DNA of 64,000 nt from Balanoglossus misakiensis (taxonomy: Eukaryota; Hemichordata): the NCBI GenBank assembly GCA_040954595.2, contig CM082582.2, forward strand, positions 6,944,001-7,008,000, written 5' to 3'. Below, piece after piece: positions 1 through 10,340 of this stretch. The notes under the pieces were generated by a model. That model was not told the DNA's origin. It was given only the letters and a program-made list of their open reading frames with translations, and did no database searches. Both the position numbers and the translations under genes were made by a program. The first letter of the stretch is position 1. Each line of letters begins with the position of its first letter.

Positions 1-2090
1 TGTGCGTGTTATTGCAACGCACTGGCTTTGACACCTTCCCAAGAAGTCGTGAAGATCGAATCCTGCGAGAAAAAAGAGGCGTGTATTTTCGTTTCTGAAA
101 ACGCGCCTGGTCGCCTTTGGATACAATACAACGCCACGCATATTATCAGAGGTAATGTGGAATTATTTGATTTAAGGGGATTATGGTTGTTGTATCATGT
201 CATTCTGAAGTGTCCGTATTGCGAAGGGCTTTGGGATATGTTGGTAAGTTAGGATTCATTGGCCCAATTTCACCTCCGGGTACAACTTCTGTCACGACGC
301 TGCGCGCATCACTCAGTGGGTAGACGACGAAGTGTGTGTTAAATTAATCTATAGTTAAAATCGTTCGAAAAGTATACAGCTGCCTCGTTTTCTTTTCATT
401 GAAAATATTACAGTAGGGCCGGTTAAGTCACAGGACTGTGGTATACATGTACTTAGTATGATAACTGAGACAATCACTGACTACACCTGTACTGCGTCAA
501 TGGTGTGTTTATCTCCTTGGAAATCTGTAAGGAGCTTCAGTGTGACGTCACCAGACAATCCAACTGTGTTGCTGTGATGGTAAAATGTTGGGTATCCAAC
601 TTGGCCAAGACGCAATGTATTGGGGACATTCACATGCAAACATACGATCGTGCTTTCACTAGGGCTCTAGTGCTGTTTATTTAGTTATTTTGTGCAAACG
701 TGTACTATACATGTAGGATTGATTCCTGTGCGTGTAACGACGAATTTGCCTGGTAACGTCAGTATGGAACGAACTTGTTGACGGCTTGAATCTTACACAG
801 ATCGAATATATACCACTGTGAAGGCCGATCGCCATTGTCAGTAATTACGTGTACGTCAAGTTCGCCGTTGAATGTGTGTGAACCGTATAGTGATGCAGAT
901 CACAGAAACCTGCGACTAACAAAAATATTTAATCTGTCCATAGCATACTTGTCCTGAAAAAGGGGTGTATTGTGATGTTGTAATTACGTGGAAAAAGCGT
1001 AGAGCGTGTTTGAACACTGCTTGCATTTAGGTCGAAGAAGGGGTTAAATCGAACGCATGATTGTTCGGCGCTCGGGTGTGCCGGCTCAGATGTGAAAGCA
1101 GTCGTGACTTCAGAAGCGTAAAGGAGCTTCCATTTATTATGAGAGGGGTGGGCCGAGGTAAATTGGGCACGTTTGTATAATATGACCCTAGCCAAGCTCC
1201 CCCGGCCCACCCTAGCCTCTCATTATAACTGAAAGCTCCCTAGCGTTGGTGGCCCTTGACAACTGCGAAGTGTCAATCCAGCCGTGTAACGGAAACTTGG
1301 TGTACGGCATTACCTGCCGTCCGTGGACCTAATGTTCCAAATGCGAAAAATCCAAAATATGATATACGGACGGCGGTCATGGGACAGACTAAACTTATTA
1401 ATGCCACGCACGAAGACTAACACTTGGCGATCAGCCTTCACGTTCAATACGTGTGCCACCATCTCCTTGGCACTCGCCTAAAATATGTCTATCATTGGAC
1501 TGGAGACGATCAATTTCAACATTCATCTGAACCGAATACGGTCACTCGGTCCTTTTTCTATGTCAATCCTTTTTTAAAAATCGAATTCTTTCAAAAACGC
1601 AGCACACGACATACTATTTACTGTTGTGTGTTTAAGTACATTGAATTATGACTGGAACACCGAATGACTTGTGCACCGAGAAACCAACCCCATAGAATTA
1701 CGTTTCCTATTGATCTACTGCAACCGATAGAAAAATCGTATTATGCTGAATGAAAGGAACGACCATAGAAGGTCAGTACGAGGTGAAAGATCTCGACTCG
1801 TTTCAGAAAGCTGGCGTCCTTAGAATGCGGACAAACAAATAAGATGTCGGCACGGCAACCAAAGGTCGGGTTAACAGAAACTGACCTGATAGCGTCTCTA
1901 CAATCTGTAAATATTTGACAGCAAATACGTAGACTTCTGCTTTATGCCCTGAGGAAAGAGAAACCGCGCTCTGTACGCATTGCAGAATAAACATTTTTGT
2001 GTTCTGACATTTCAGAATCATCGTAGTTGAAAAACGCTGTTATTGTCAAACTTCCCCAGACGGTTGATAATCTTACTGGCCAGCAGGCAG
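1..2090. other. 5' flank, no gene recognised
   Basis: I found no coding exon with recognisable similarity here. The open frames are short and lack domain-like composition. The only structure seen is an imperfect foldback at 1122-1243, listed separately. Confidence 0.5.
1122..1243. repeat. Imperfect inverted repeat (foldback)
   Basis: The left arm at about 1122-1160 (GGAGCTTCCATTTATTATG, then AGAGGGGTGGGCCGAGG) is matched in reverse complement by the right arm at about 1195-1243 (CGGCCCACCCTAGCCTCTC, then ATTATAACTGAAAGCTCC). The arms are about 40-45 bp with a few mismatches and a CTAG insertion, separated by about 35 bp. The arrangement suggests a small foldback or MITE. No clear target-site duplication was seen. 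Confidence 0.55.
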
Positions 2091-2114
2091 ATGGTTCATA
2101 TCAACAGTCACTAG
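2091..2114 (+). promoter_or_regulatory. Short upstream ORF before the Gal3ST-like start
   Basis: An ATG at 2091 opens a seven-codon reading frame that ends with TAG at 2112-2114, seven bases before the main ATG at 2122. If it lies in the mature 5' UTR it could reduce initiation at the main start. The transcription start site is unknown, so its presence in the mRNA is an inference. Confidence 0.3.
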
Positions 2115-2121
2115 TACAACG

Positions 2122-3537
2122 ATGACGCCATTTCGAAGTTGTCGTCGATGGTTCGACACAACCAGTCTGTTGATATGCCTGGTGATGTGGATCTTCATCA
2201 TTTACATGCTGCTGTATCACGGGAAAGAGGTTGTGACGACTCCGACATGGAGGTTTGCTGACTCTAAAGGAGAAACAAGGTAACGTGATACAACCAAGCA
2301 TACCGTCACTTATTTCACACAAGTACTTTTTTGTAGTATCGATGTTGTGAATCGAGAGCAAGAGAGCAAGCCATTGTTCTCAGAATCTTACAAATTAGAG
2401 AAAAATATAATATATATGCCTGATGCGACAGGGGACGGGACTAACATTTTCACTGCCATAAAATATTTTACTAATTGAATATTTTATTTCTCGTCTGTTT
2501 TCAGAAAGTCTAAACCACTGATTGAACCACAGGCGCCAAATGACACCTGCAAGCCGCAGAGAGGACTCGTGTTCGCGAGGACTCCCAGTCGTCAAGGAGA
2601 CACCTTGGCAACCGTCTTGCAGAGATACGGATATCACAACCAACTTTCCTTCGTGATGGGCGCCGACAGTGACGTCATCTCGCGCGAAGAAACGTTCCAC
2701 CGGACCATGGCGAGGAAAATGCCGCCACCAATCGACAGCACTGATAAAACGCGAGGGTACGACATCCTCACCAGTTACGTTCGCTACAACCACAGAGAAA
2801 TAAACGCCACCGTGCCAAAGGCGGCTCATATCACGCTCCTCGTGGAACCAGTGAACCATTTGCTGTATGTCTTCAATTCGTACAACGTAGAAGAGAGCCT
2901 GCACTTGAAAAGGTACAAGAACCCCCTCGAGAAGTTCATGGACACCCCGCAAGCGTACGTGGACAAGAGGTTCAAATATTGGTATCAAATGCATAACGGG
3001 CAGATGTACAGCTTGGGGTTTGACAATGAGCATCACGGCAATCGATCGAAGATAGCGGAGAAAGTCGAAAGCCTACAGAAAGATCTCGATTTTGTGCTGC
3101 TTGCTGAATATTTTGATGAATCGCTCGTCGTTCTCAGAAAGAAGCTATGCTGGCTCTGGGAGGACATGTTGTACTTGCCGCTCTTGGGCGAAGCGCAGGG
3201 GATAAAAAAGAAAAGTTATCTCAAGCCGTCGCTCGCTGCGAACATCGCAAAATGGAACGTGGCGGATGTTACCCTGTACGAGCACTTCAACAGAAGTCTG
3301 CGGGAAGAAATCTCGAGATACGGCCCCTCGTTTCAGGACGATTTGCAATATTTTCGCAAGCTGCGCGAGAGTTCACGGAACGACTGCCTTGTGGCCGACA
3401 ACAGCAGATGGCCGATTTCGTTCAGGTTGAAAGAGGGCGCTCGTGCTTACTGCCCTGAGCTTGCGCAGTCGGAGGAAGAGCTCTGGCGACTCATTCGGAA
3501 TCGTCAGCAGTCAGCAGGGAAACGGGGCGTCAAGTGA
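2122..3537 (+). CDS. Galactose-3-O-sulfotransferase-like type II membrane protein
   Basis: Two exons, 2122-2279 and 2505-3537, give 396 aa; the intron has a GT donor and a T-rich TTTTCAG acceptor and splits an Arg codon (AG|A). Exon 1 encodes a short basic cytosolic end (RSCRRW) and one hydrophobic segment (about residues 15-32), the type II Golgi topology of this family. Exon 2 carries the Gal3ST (Pfam PF06990-type) fold: a Cys-containing lead-in, then FARTPSRQGDTLATVLQRYG, then YVRYNHREI, ITLLVEPVNHLLYVFNSY, and the highly diagnostic FVLLAEYFDESLVVLRKKLC with WLWEDMLYL after it. Family members transfer sulfate from PAPS to O-3 of galactose on glycolipids or glycans in the Golgi. The PAPS-contact motifs are changed: the usual KTHKT-like 5'-phosphate loop is RTPSRQGDT and the LR(N/D)P 3'-phosphate motif is LVEP. 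Family assignment is secure; catalytic activity is doubtful. Confidence 0.88.
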
Positions 3538-5396
3538 CACCTACAAACTGCACAGAGAAGAAATCGCGCTCGCCAGGACTAACGGTCACCATGGTGACAT
3601 CTTGGCAACCATTTGCGGCGCCGTCTAACTTTCTAAGTATACTATTACATCTAAATGGCATAATGAAAACACGTAAAAAATCAAGGCTGGTAACTTTTTG
3701 ACAGGATGTACAAGCAACTTTTGAAAGTTACCAGGCCCGATGTCTGGTATGCATGTATGATGTTATATCTGGGCAGCGTTGTTTCAAATACTGCCTGTGG
3801 CTGTTATATTATAGTGTAATTGTTATGTGTAAAGGCCAGCATTGAGTAGGGCAGAGCCTGAAAGCTGGGCAGGAACTAAGAAATTCGATGCCGGATTTAC
3901 CAAGCCTCGAGGAAACGTGTTCACTAATGCGCCATCTAGCTGCACAGTTGATTACACGTGTGCACCATGATTAAACTATTAAACTTTTAACGGCGTTATG
4001 CCCTATGGTGAACATCTGCGCGAAACACTGGGATTACTACTCCACAACACTGTCGAATAGCAGAGGTCGGCGTCTCGATGAACAACTGCACCTGTAGCGT
4101 GCCATGTCTTAAAGCACTGAACAGTTACACGCTTGTTCACGGGATCAGAGTGACGCAATGCTTCACGTGACAGTGTGCACAAATGCATAGTCTGTAATAT
4201 CATGTTCGGCTTAGTCCTTGAGGCCTCGCAGCAGGTTAAGATTAGACTCAACAAGTTGTAATTTCACTGAGCAAAGGATTTCAGTTTTTCCTTGTGTAAG
4301 GATTTATGGCAGAGATGAAAACTTGGGTCGTCTGCATTCGTGGGTCAGTGTTGCTCATCACAAGAAGTGCTATAAAGAGTGAAGGACGAACAAATGACAT
4401 AGAATCGAACTATCTGTACTCTCTGGAGCACGATTTTAATGAAATATTTCCCAGAACAAGATAGTGTAACGTCTGCAGTTGTTCTTTTTGTGTTATGAAT
4501 GTTCAGAAATGTTTCCTCGTTCTTGCAGACTGAGTATTACACTTTACATGTAATTGTGCCAATTTACAAGTAACACAGGATATGCTGACTTCCAGCTTGA
4601 TGGATCGGATTTCGGCTAAACATGAAGGAATAGCAATTATTTCTTTCAAATGATAATCAACTGGTGTTGTACAATCATTCAGGCATTGCACACCCTCGTG
4701 TGAGCCAATAAATAATGGCTGCCATCCACTCCTGCGTGACTCTATAAACGTTTTCTTTTGTGCCCCGGCTATGCATTTTCCCAGAAAAGCATCTGGCTTA
4801 GCTATACATTGCGCGAGGTCAGGCTACCAGGACAGTGCATCAGTGTCTGGGTAAACAAGATGGCGACTAGAGCCCCCTTCACGGTGGCCATCTTTAAAGC
4901 CTCGTTTTGGGTTTGGGTTAGACTCTCACATCCCACGGTTCGCCACACAAGGGCAAGGCTCTTCACTGACGCGCCCTCAACCGTGTAGCAAAGGAGAAGT
5001 TCCTTATGGTGTTGTGCAGCGAACCTCAGCACACATGCAATCAGACTATATAAGCCTGCATGGACGGCGAGAGGGGCTGTGAGAGAGTCCAGGTTTGGCT
5101 GTTACACGGACGTCACCTGTGGCATGATGTTCTTATCCTCCAACGCAAAGAGAATTAGAAATGCCGGACGAGAACTCTCCGTCTTGACTCGTGAATAATA
5201 AATCAGCGCGGGGATTTCAGGGGAAATGTTCACACCCGGTGAAGCATGGTATTCTACTTGCCCCCCAGAATTACTCACAAGTATTTTTCTTTTTGGGGGC
5301 ACGCAGTTGGTGTTGTTTATTATTGTTGTCACGTTCATCTTACGAGGACCCCACGCCCAAGGCGCATATAATAATCTTGTAGCAACAAGATTCTCT
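3538..5396. other. Intergenic region with candidate poly(A) signals
   Basis: No coding exon was recognised. ATTAAA at 3970-3975 and AATAAA at 4707-4712 are possible polyadenylation signals for the upstream sulfotransferase-like gene. A TATA-like CTATATAAG lies near 5046-5054, but no gene could be tied to it. Confidence 0.4.
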
Positions 5397-5405
5397 TATA
5401 TAAAG
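5397..5405 (+). promoter_or_regulatory. TATA box of the LRR-Ig gene
   Basis: TATATAAAG lies about 260 bp before the LRR-Ig start codon. A strong GTAAGT donor near 5480 and AG acceptors at about 5627-5635 would allow a small 5' UTR intron between TATA box and ATG. Assignment rests on position and consensus only. Confidence 0.5.
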
Positions 5406-5656
5406 GGAGTTGGGGAAAGGACTTTCTGTCTGAGAATACACATCGGGACTCGGGGAAGAATAGGGAAATTTGGTCCAAGTAAGTATTCCTTGAGTTTTGA
5501 TGCACTTTCCAATTCTCTTTCCGCGAGCATGTTCCTGTTATGTTTGATTAGCATTTACCCGTATACGTATTCTAGTATTTCGTTATTTTTTATCATTTCG
5601 GAGCAAAGGTGTAGCCTTCCGATCATCAGTCATCAGTGTCCGTGGACGACTGCAAG

Positions 5657-7615
5657 ATGACGCTTCGCTGTAGATTTACGTTGGTTGTGATGATTGCCAT
5701 AATGCTCCTTCGTCCATTACAAGGATGTCCAACGAAGTGCATCTGCGTCGGCACGTCGGTGTTTTGTGGTATCCGACGTCTGACTGCAATACCTTCTGAC
5801 ATACCTCCAAGCACGACGTACCTTCAACTCAGCGACAATCTGCTGACGCGTGTCGGAAGCGGCGCCTTTGCGACATTGTCCGGCCTCCTCAACTTGTATT
5901 TGTCCGACAACCGCATCAGTCACGTAGCTGAAGATGCATTCGTTGGCCTCCACCGTCTAAACCGCCTTTATCTTAACATCAACCTGCTGACGACCTTGCC
6001 CGCTAAGGTATTCGATGGGTTGGTCGAGTTACAATACCTGACGATGTCAAGAAATAGACTAGATACATTACCAGAGGAAATCTTTACAAGTTGCGCCAAA
6101 CTTCAAAGGCTTGACCTCTCCCACAATCGAATCCACGCACTCCCCGATAATATTTTTGGTGCAACGATCAACCTGTCCCAATTATTCATTAATAATAACG
6201 AATTAACCCATTTACCGGAACGTATCTTCCATGGACTAGCGAATCTTGATGTTCTTGACCTACAGGACAATAAAATCGCCTGCCTTGCTAAAAATACGTT
6301 CGCTGGATTGACCAATCTTGGAGAGCTATATTTAAGAGATAATGAAATCAGAGTTTTGCCTGAGCATTTATTTCGCGACCTGAGGGAACTATTTCTCTTC
6401 ACTGCGAACGGCAATTCGATATACTCATTGCAAGAGACGGTTTTTGTCGGGTTGGCCAAGTTGAAAATCCTGTTCCTGTCTGAGAATTCGTTAACAACCC
6501 TGCCGGAAGACATATTTGTTGGATTACAGGCGTTGAGTGTATTATATTTGAACGACAACAACATAACAACACTGCCCGGTAATATCTTCCGTGGACTGGA
6601 TCAGCTGAATTCTTTGCGACTCGACAACAACCCCTGGGCATGTGATTGCCGTTTAAGGAATTTCAGAATGTGGTTGGATGATAACAAGCGAAGACTTGAC
6701 GTTAACTATCTCGCAGTCATGACATGTATCGGTCGTCTTGAAGGAAGTGAGGTGCTGCGAATACCGTTGAACAACCTTACGTGTAATTTACTTCCGGTGT
6801 TTAATGCAACGCTCAAAACGATAATCGCTGATATAGGTGACAATATAACTTTGGATTGTGACGTAGTTGACCTGCTTGACCACGATAAGTATTGGGACAC
6901 TCCAGCTGGAGAAGTCATACGTCCGCAAGCGGACCATGAAGGTTCGGGTGAAAGATTTCGTCAATTAGATGATGGAGCCCTATTGATTTCATCCATTACA
7001 CTGTCAGACTTTGGGTCCTATACGTGTTTCGCAACGAACTCAGAAGGGACATCTTCGGCCAAAAGAACCGTGAAGATTGGTTGCATAGGACACACGCCCT
7101 CATTCTTTAGAAGACCACCAATCGTCAAGTCAACAGTTGCAGACGAAGTTGTAGTTCCAACCAAGGATGGCCCGGGCACAACAGTTGGAACATCGGCGCC
7201 AGTCACAGCAATGTCATCAGTCGTTGCCGATACATCTTTAATGGGTGTGGCTAGTACAACAGCGCCAACATCGGCAGATCTCACGAAGGTGGCAGATGTC
7301 ACCACTCCGGGTTTCAACACAGCGGGCCGATCACTTTGGGCTAAGATCACCGGTTCCACACTTTTACTGGTCACCGTCGGATTCATCCTGGGTACCCTAA
7401 CCGCCTTAACTCTACTTGGGACTGTACTTGCAATTAAAAATGGTCGTCGAAACAATACCTCCGCCGGCAGCGCTGGAGATAAAGCTGGTACTGTGACTGT
7501 TTGCAACAACATGGGTCATCCTGGTGGTACAACTTCCAGCTCTTTGGATGCAGCGTCTGTTTCAGAAATAGGCTTACAAGAAATCCAATCAAATGAGAAT
7601 GTCATTCCAAATTAA
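5657..7615 (+). CDS. LRR-Ig single-pass transmembrane receptor
   Basis: One uninterrupted coding exon encodes 652 aa. The chosen ATG at 5657 directly precedes a signal peptide (residues about 1-23, TLVVMIAIMLL core); the frame is open 21 bases further upstream but without an ATG. Domain order: cysteine-rich LRRNT (CPTKCICVGTSVFCG, about 24-50), twelve 24-residue leucine-rich repeats (LxxLxLxxN pattern, about 53-322), LRRCT (NPWACDC through NNLTC, about 325-376), one Ig domain (about 385-475, with ITLDC and SDFGSYTCFA as the cysteine pair), a Ser/Thr-rich stalk, a membrane helix (about 566-593) and a cytosolic tail of about 59 residues. No TIR or kinase domain follows. Family members act at the cell surface in adhesion, axon guidance or pattern recognition; ligand and role here are unknown. 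Intron-free LRR-Ig genes are typical of expanded invertebrate deuterostome families. Confidence 0.93.
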   Translation: MTLRCRFTLVVMIAIMLLRPLQGCPTKCICVGTSVFCGIRRLTAIPSDIPPSTTYLQLSDNLLTRVGSGAFATLSGLLNLYLSDNRISHVAEDAFVGLHRLNRLYLNINLLTTLPAKVFDGLVELQYLTMSRNRLDTLPEEIFTSCAKLQRLDLSHNRIHALPDNIFGATINLSQLFINNNELTHLPERIFHGLANLDVLDLQDNKIACLAKNTFAGLTNLGELYLRDNEIRVLPEHLFRDLRELFLFTANGNSIYSLQETVFVGLAKLKILFLSENSLTTLPEDIFVGLQALSVLYLNDNNITTLPGNIFRGLDQLNSLRLDNNPWACDCRLRNFRMWLDDNKRRLDVNYLAVMTCIGRLEGSEVLRIPLNNLTCNLLPVFNATLKTIIADIGDNITLDCDVVDLLDHDKYWDTPAGEVIRPQADHEGSGERFRQLDDGALLISSITLSDFGSYTCFATNSEGTSSAKRTVKIGCIGHTPSFFRRPPIVKSTVADEVVVPTKDGPGTTVGTSAPVTAMSSVVADTSLMGVASTTAPTSADLTKVADVTTPGFNTAGRSLWAKITGSTLLLVTVGFILGTLTALTLLGTVLAIKNGRRNNTSAGSAGDKAGTVTVCNNMGHPGGTTSSSLDAASVSEIGLQEIQSNENVIPN

Positions 7616-8498
7616 GTATACGCTAAACGATTTCAAGTAGAACACCCAAGAAACTGAATCTTAGTTCCAAATATTTTTCTGTATATGTTTTTTGAGCGAT
7701 GAAGTTTTGGAATATTGGTGGACATGTTCGTAGTTATCCAGACTTTTCTGGGCTGTCAGTGTTAATGATACGAAGTTAAAACATACGTTATATTAAGTAT
7801 TATATATGAAAGTACCAAGTTATTCAAGGAATATGTGTACACGTTTAAATGAAATGTCAATCATGAATTATAATATCTGGAAATTATAATATCTTTGCCA
7901 CGTGTTATTCGTTTCCTCGTTATTGTCTGACATACAGTCGCCCTGACCCTCGTTTTCAACGCGTTGTCGAATGATTTCCATATACATGTATTGTTTTTAT
8001 ATTAACCGCAGGAAATCACGCGGTTTTGGAACACTGAAATAAGTTGAAAAAAGGCCATACAATTCGCTTAAGGTATTGTTCTGAGCATGCGCTGAAATTT
8101 GCCATTTTTGGTTGAATCGCCTTTATTGGTGACAAAATCATTTTTATTATTGAGGACTCGGTCTTGCAAAGTGCGCTGATGTCCTTACATTGTGCATGTA
8201 CGATAGATTCCTAAATCGTACACATTTACATGTTGCCTAGAAATAGATGCATACTGCAGCACTTAAAAAGTAGGTGCACGGTAGGAACAAAAAATGTCAC
8301 GGTAAATATAAAACTATGTTTATATTTAGATAATATCATAAAATGAAATAGCCACAAAAGCATTTGAAATAAAATGCAGGGAGACTGCAGTACCCTCTTA
8401 ACGTTGGTCTATGTCTTTGCACACAATCGCATTGTCACTCACTGAACAAGAACGTGTTATCAACGTTTCATAATGTCAGCCACGTTACAGCAGGTATT
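7616..8498. other. 3' flank between the LRR-Ig gene and copy A
   Basis: AT-rich non-coding DNA. AATAAA at 8368-8373 on the + strand is a candidate poly(A) signal for the LRR-Ig gene, and TTTATT at 8122-8127 (AATAAA on -) could serve the convergent copy A. No further exon was recognised. Confidence 0.35.
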
Positions 8499-9546
8499 CT
8501 AGGGAACCATGCCAGAATGATATGCCTTGCAGTAGTAGTGGTCGGTCACGCCATCACGGTGGTAAGAACAGTATTCAGTAGAGCCGGAATATGTCAGTGT
8601 AGCTCCTGCAGGAGGCCCCCAGTACAGTCCCTTGGCAAGACGGTCAGGACACGTCTGTGTATACAATGAAATGAATCGTCGATTTCAAATGAAAGTCTAC
8701 GAAGTGTAAATGATGCTGATTAATAGAAAAAGAGGACAAGTTGTATTTAATTACGAAATCAACTACGATTTATTTACTTACTTCGATTGGATTACATGTT
8801 ACTTCAAACATTTCGCCTTCATAGTAGTCAATTGTGCACAGTAAACAGTCATCGTTCCATTCGTCTTCGAGCAAGTGTCCCTGAAATTAGAGAGATTTCC
8901 ATGTTCTGTAATCGTTTAAGACAAAACAGTGGCATCCACAGAGATCCACAGGTCAGACAGACAGGTATGGAAGTCAGAATCATGCAGGCAGGTAGATAGA
9001 CTGACTTACTGACTGGTTGTCTGACGGACGGACGGACAGACAGACAGACAGACAGACAGTCAGTCAGACAGCCTGACAACTTGACGTACGGTTGGACGGA
9101 CATGGCTAGCACTCGTCTTATCATTAATGAAAGCGATAAGGCGGACAGACAGAGAGATACAAAGAGAGACTGCATGCTAGGTGGACCAGACATACACAAA
9201 AACAAGGAGAGCAACCAACGCAATACAAACCAGATCGATCCTGTCCACTTGATCCACCACCACAGACATCAGTCTGAAGGTACGTGTCGACCCGATGTAT
9301 GGACCGACATCATGGTAAATCTGTACGCTTTTCCAGGGTTTTTTTGTTCGCGATTAAGGAAGGCAGCTCCATCAGCTCTTCGAAGCAATCCACGCCATGC
9401 GTGAGAATCACATTCCATATCGCATCGTCATACACCTTTACACTGGCAAGTGTGCATTCCCACGCGCAAGAATGGAACGCTCCATCGCCCTGGTGGGCGC
9501 AAACCTTGGTGACCAAAATCACACACATGAAGAGGAACACTTTCAT
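8499..9546 (-). pseudogene. Small secreted cysteine-rich protein, tandem copy A (frameshifted)
   Basis: Same three-exon structure as copies B and C: exon 1 9546-9231, exon 2 8880-8782, exon 3 8654-8499 (stop TAG). Exon 1 starts MKVFLFMCVILVTKVCAH (signal peptide), then WECTLASVKVYDDAIWNVIL and HGVDCFEELMELPSLIANK. In the 7-base homopolymer at 9339-9345 the copy has one base more than its paralogues, which shifts the frame to an early stop. Past the shift the homologous frame resumes (VGPYIGSTRTFRLM, VVVDQVDRIDL) up to a donor shared by all copies. Exons 2 and 3 are intact (LLEDEWNDDC, YYEGEMFEVTCNPIE; CPDRLAKGLYWG, EYCSY, HYYCKAYH). Exon 1 is 316 bases, not a multiple of three, as expected from a one-base insertion. 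Either this copy is a young pseudogene or the base is a homopolymer sequencing error. Function unknown. Confidence 0.7.
9025..9072. repeat. (GACA/GACG)n tetranucleotide repeat
   Basis: Runs of GACG pass into GACA and CAGT units within intron 1 of copy A. This is a simple tandem repeat. Looser GACA/GGCA motifs also occur in the matching introns of copies B and C (about 10740-10810 and 12810-12880), so the tract probably predates the duplication. Confidence 0.85.
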
Positions 9547-9592
9547 GATTTGTGTTTCTAGCACTGCGGCTACTACCGAGACAGCGTACAGT

Positions 9593-9600
9593 TTTAAATA
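9593..9600 (-). promoter_or_regulatory. TATA-like box of copy A
   Basis: On the minus strand TATTTAAA lies about 47 bases before the copy A start codon. It aligns with the TATA boxes of copies B and C, but here it sits next to the coding exon instead of upstream of a separate 5' UTR exon. Confidence 0.5.
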
Positions 9601-10118
9601 GTTGTATCTCCACACAATGCATTGGAACTAAATAGGTGGCAAATATACTAAGGATAGATGCGCGGTGTGCGATAAAAATGCCAATTTTAAACCGTAAAAT
9701 ATCCGAATAACACATTTTTGCTAGCAGTTGTTCTTACTTCTTTTTTTTCGAATGAGTTGCCTTGTTAACATTCTGGGTCTGTTGGTCGCCCAAAGCGTAT
9801 ACCACAAAGCTAGCACGTCAGCACATAATACGTCATCCATTTGGTTTCCTAGGTCAAGGATGAAGGTGTTCTCGTTATGAAGCATGTGTCATAATAATTG
9901 GGTGCAAATATCAGTTGTGTATTTTAGCGATTATATTTGCCATTTTAAGTAAAAAAAATATTTGTACCGCTGTTTTACACATGTAACTATGTGTAAGACT
10001 ATGATAATCACATTCCACTACGGTTCTCTCTTTTAGCCATTTTTGTTTGGTAACACTAATCCTGTTTTCATAAACATTGGAGGCAAGGTAACTTTCTAGG
10101 GGTGAAACAAGGAATTAC

Positions 10119-10124
10119 TTTATT
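10119..10124 (-). terminator. Poly(A) signal of copy B
   Basis: AATAAA on the minus strand, about 217 bases past the copy B stop codon. The same sequence context (GTCTCAATAAAGTA) occurs after copy C, which supports a conserved 3' end. Confidence 0.65.
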
Positions 10125-10340
10125 GAGACTCGCCGTAATACTTTACAATGAAATAGAAAATAAAACATAAGCTCATTAAAACAGAAGTCACGCAAAATTC
10201 AATTAAGTCCAACAAAGCTACAGAAACTCGGGTACTCAAAATGAAAGCACTTGAAAGTGAATAAGCAGCAAAACTAAAATCCACTCTTGCGAAATGAAGA
10301 AAATATTGCAGTGTTACGACGGCCACACCGCGTAGGCATT

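Noticed and set aside
28-252. 74-codon plus-strand frame at the window start
   Set aside because: No domain, splice context or similarity recognised; it may be chance or part of a gene outside the window.
929-1210. 93-codon minus-strand frame
   Set aside because: It overlaps the foldback at 1122-1243 and shows no protein-like pattern.
8454-8669. Plus-strand frame over exon 3 of copy A, and the similar one at 10287-10547
   Set aside because: Both are antisense shadows of the conserved minus-strand third exons.
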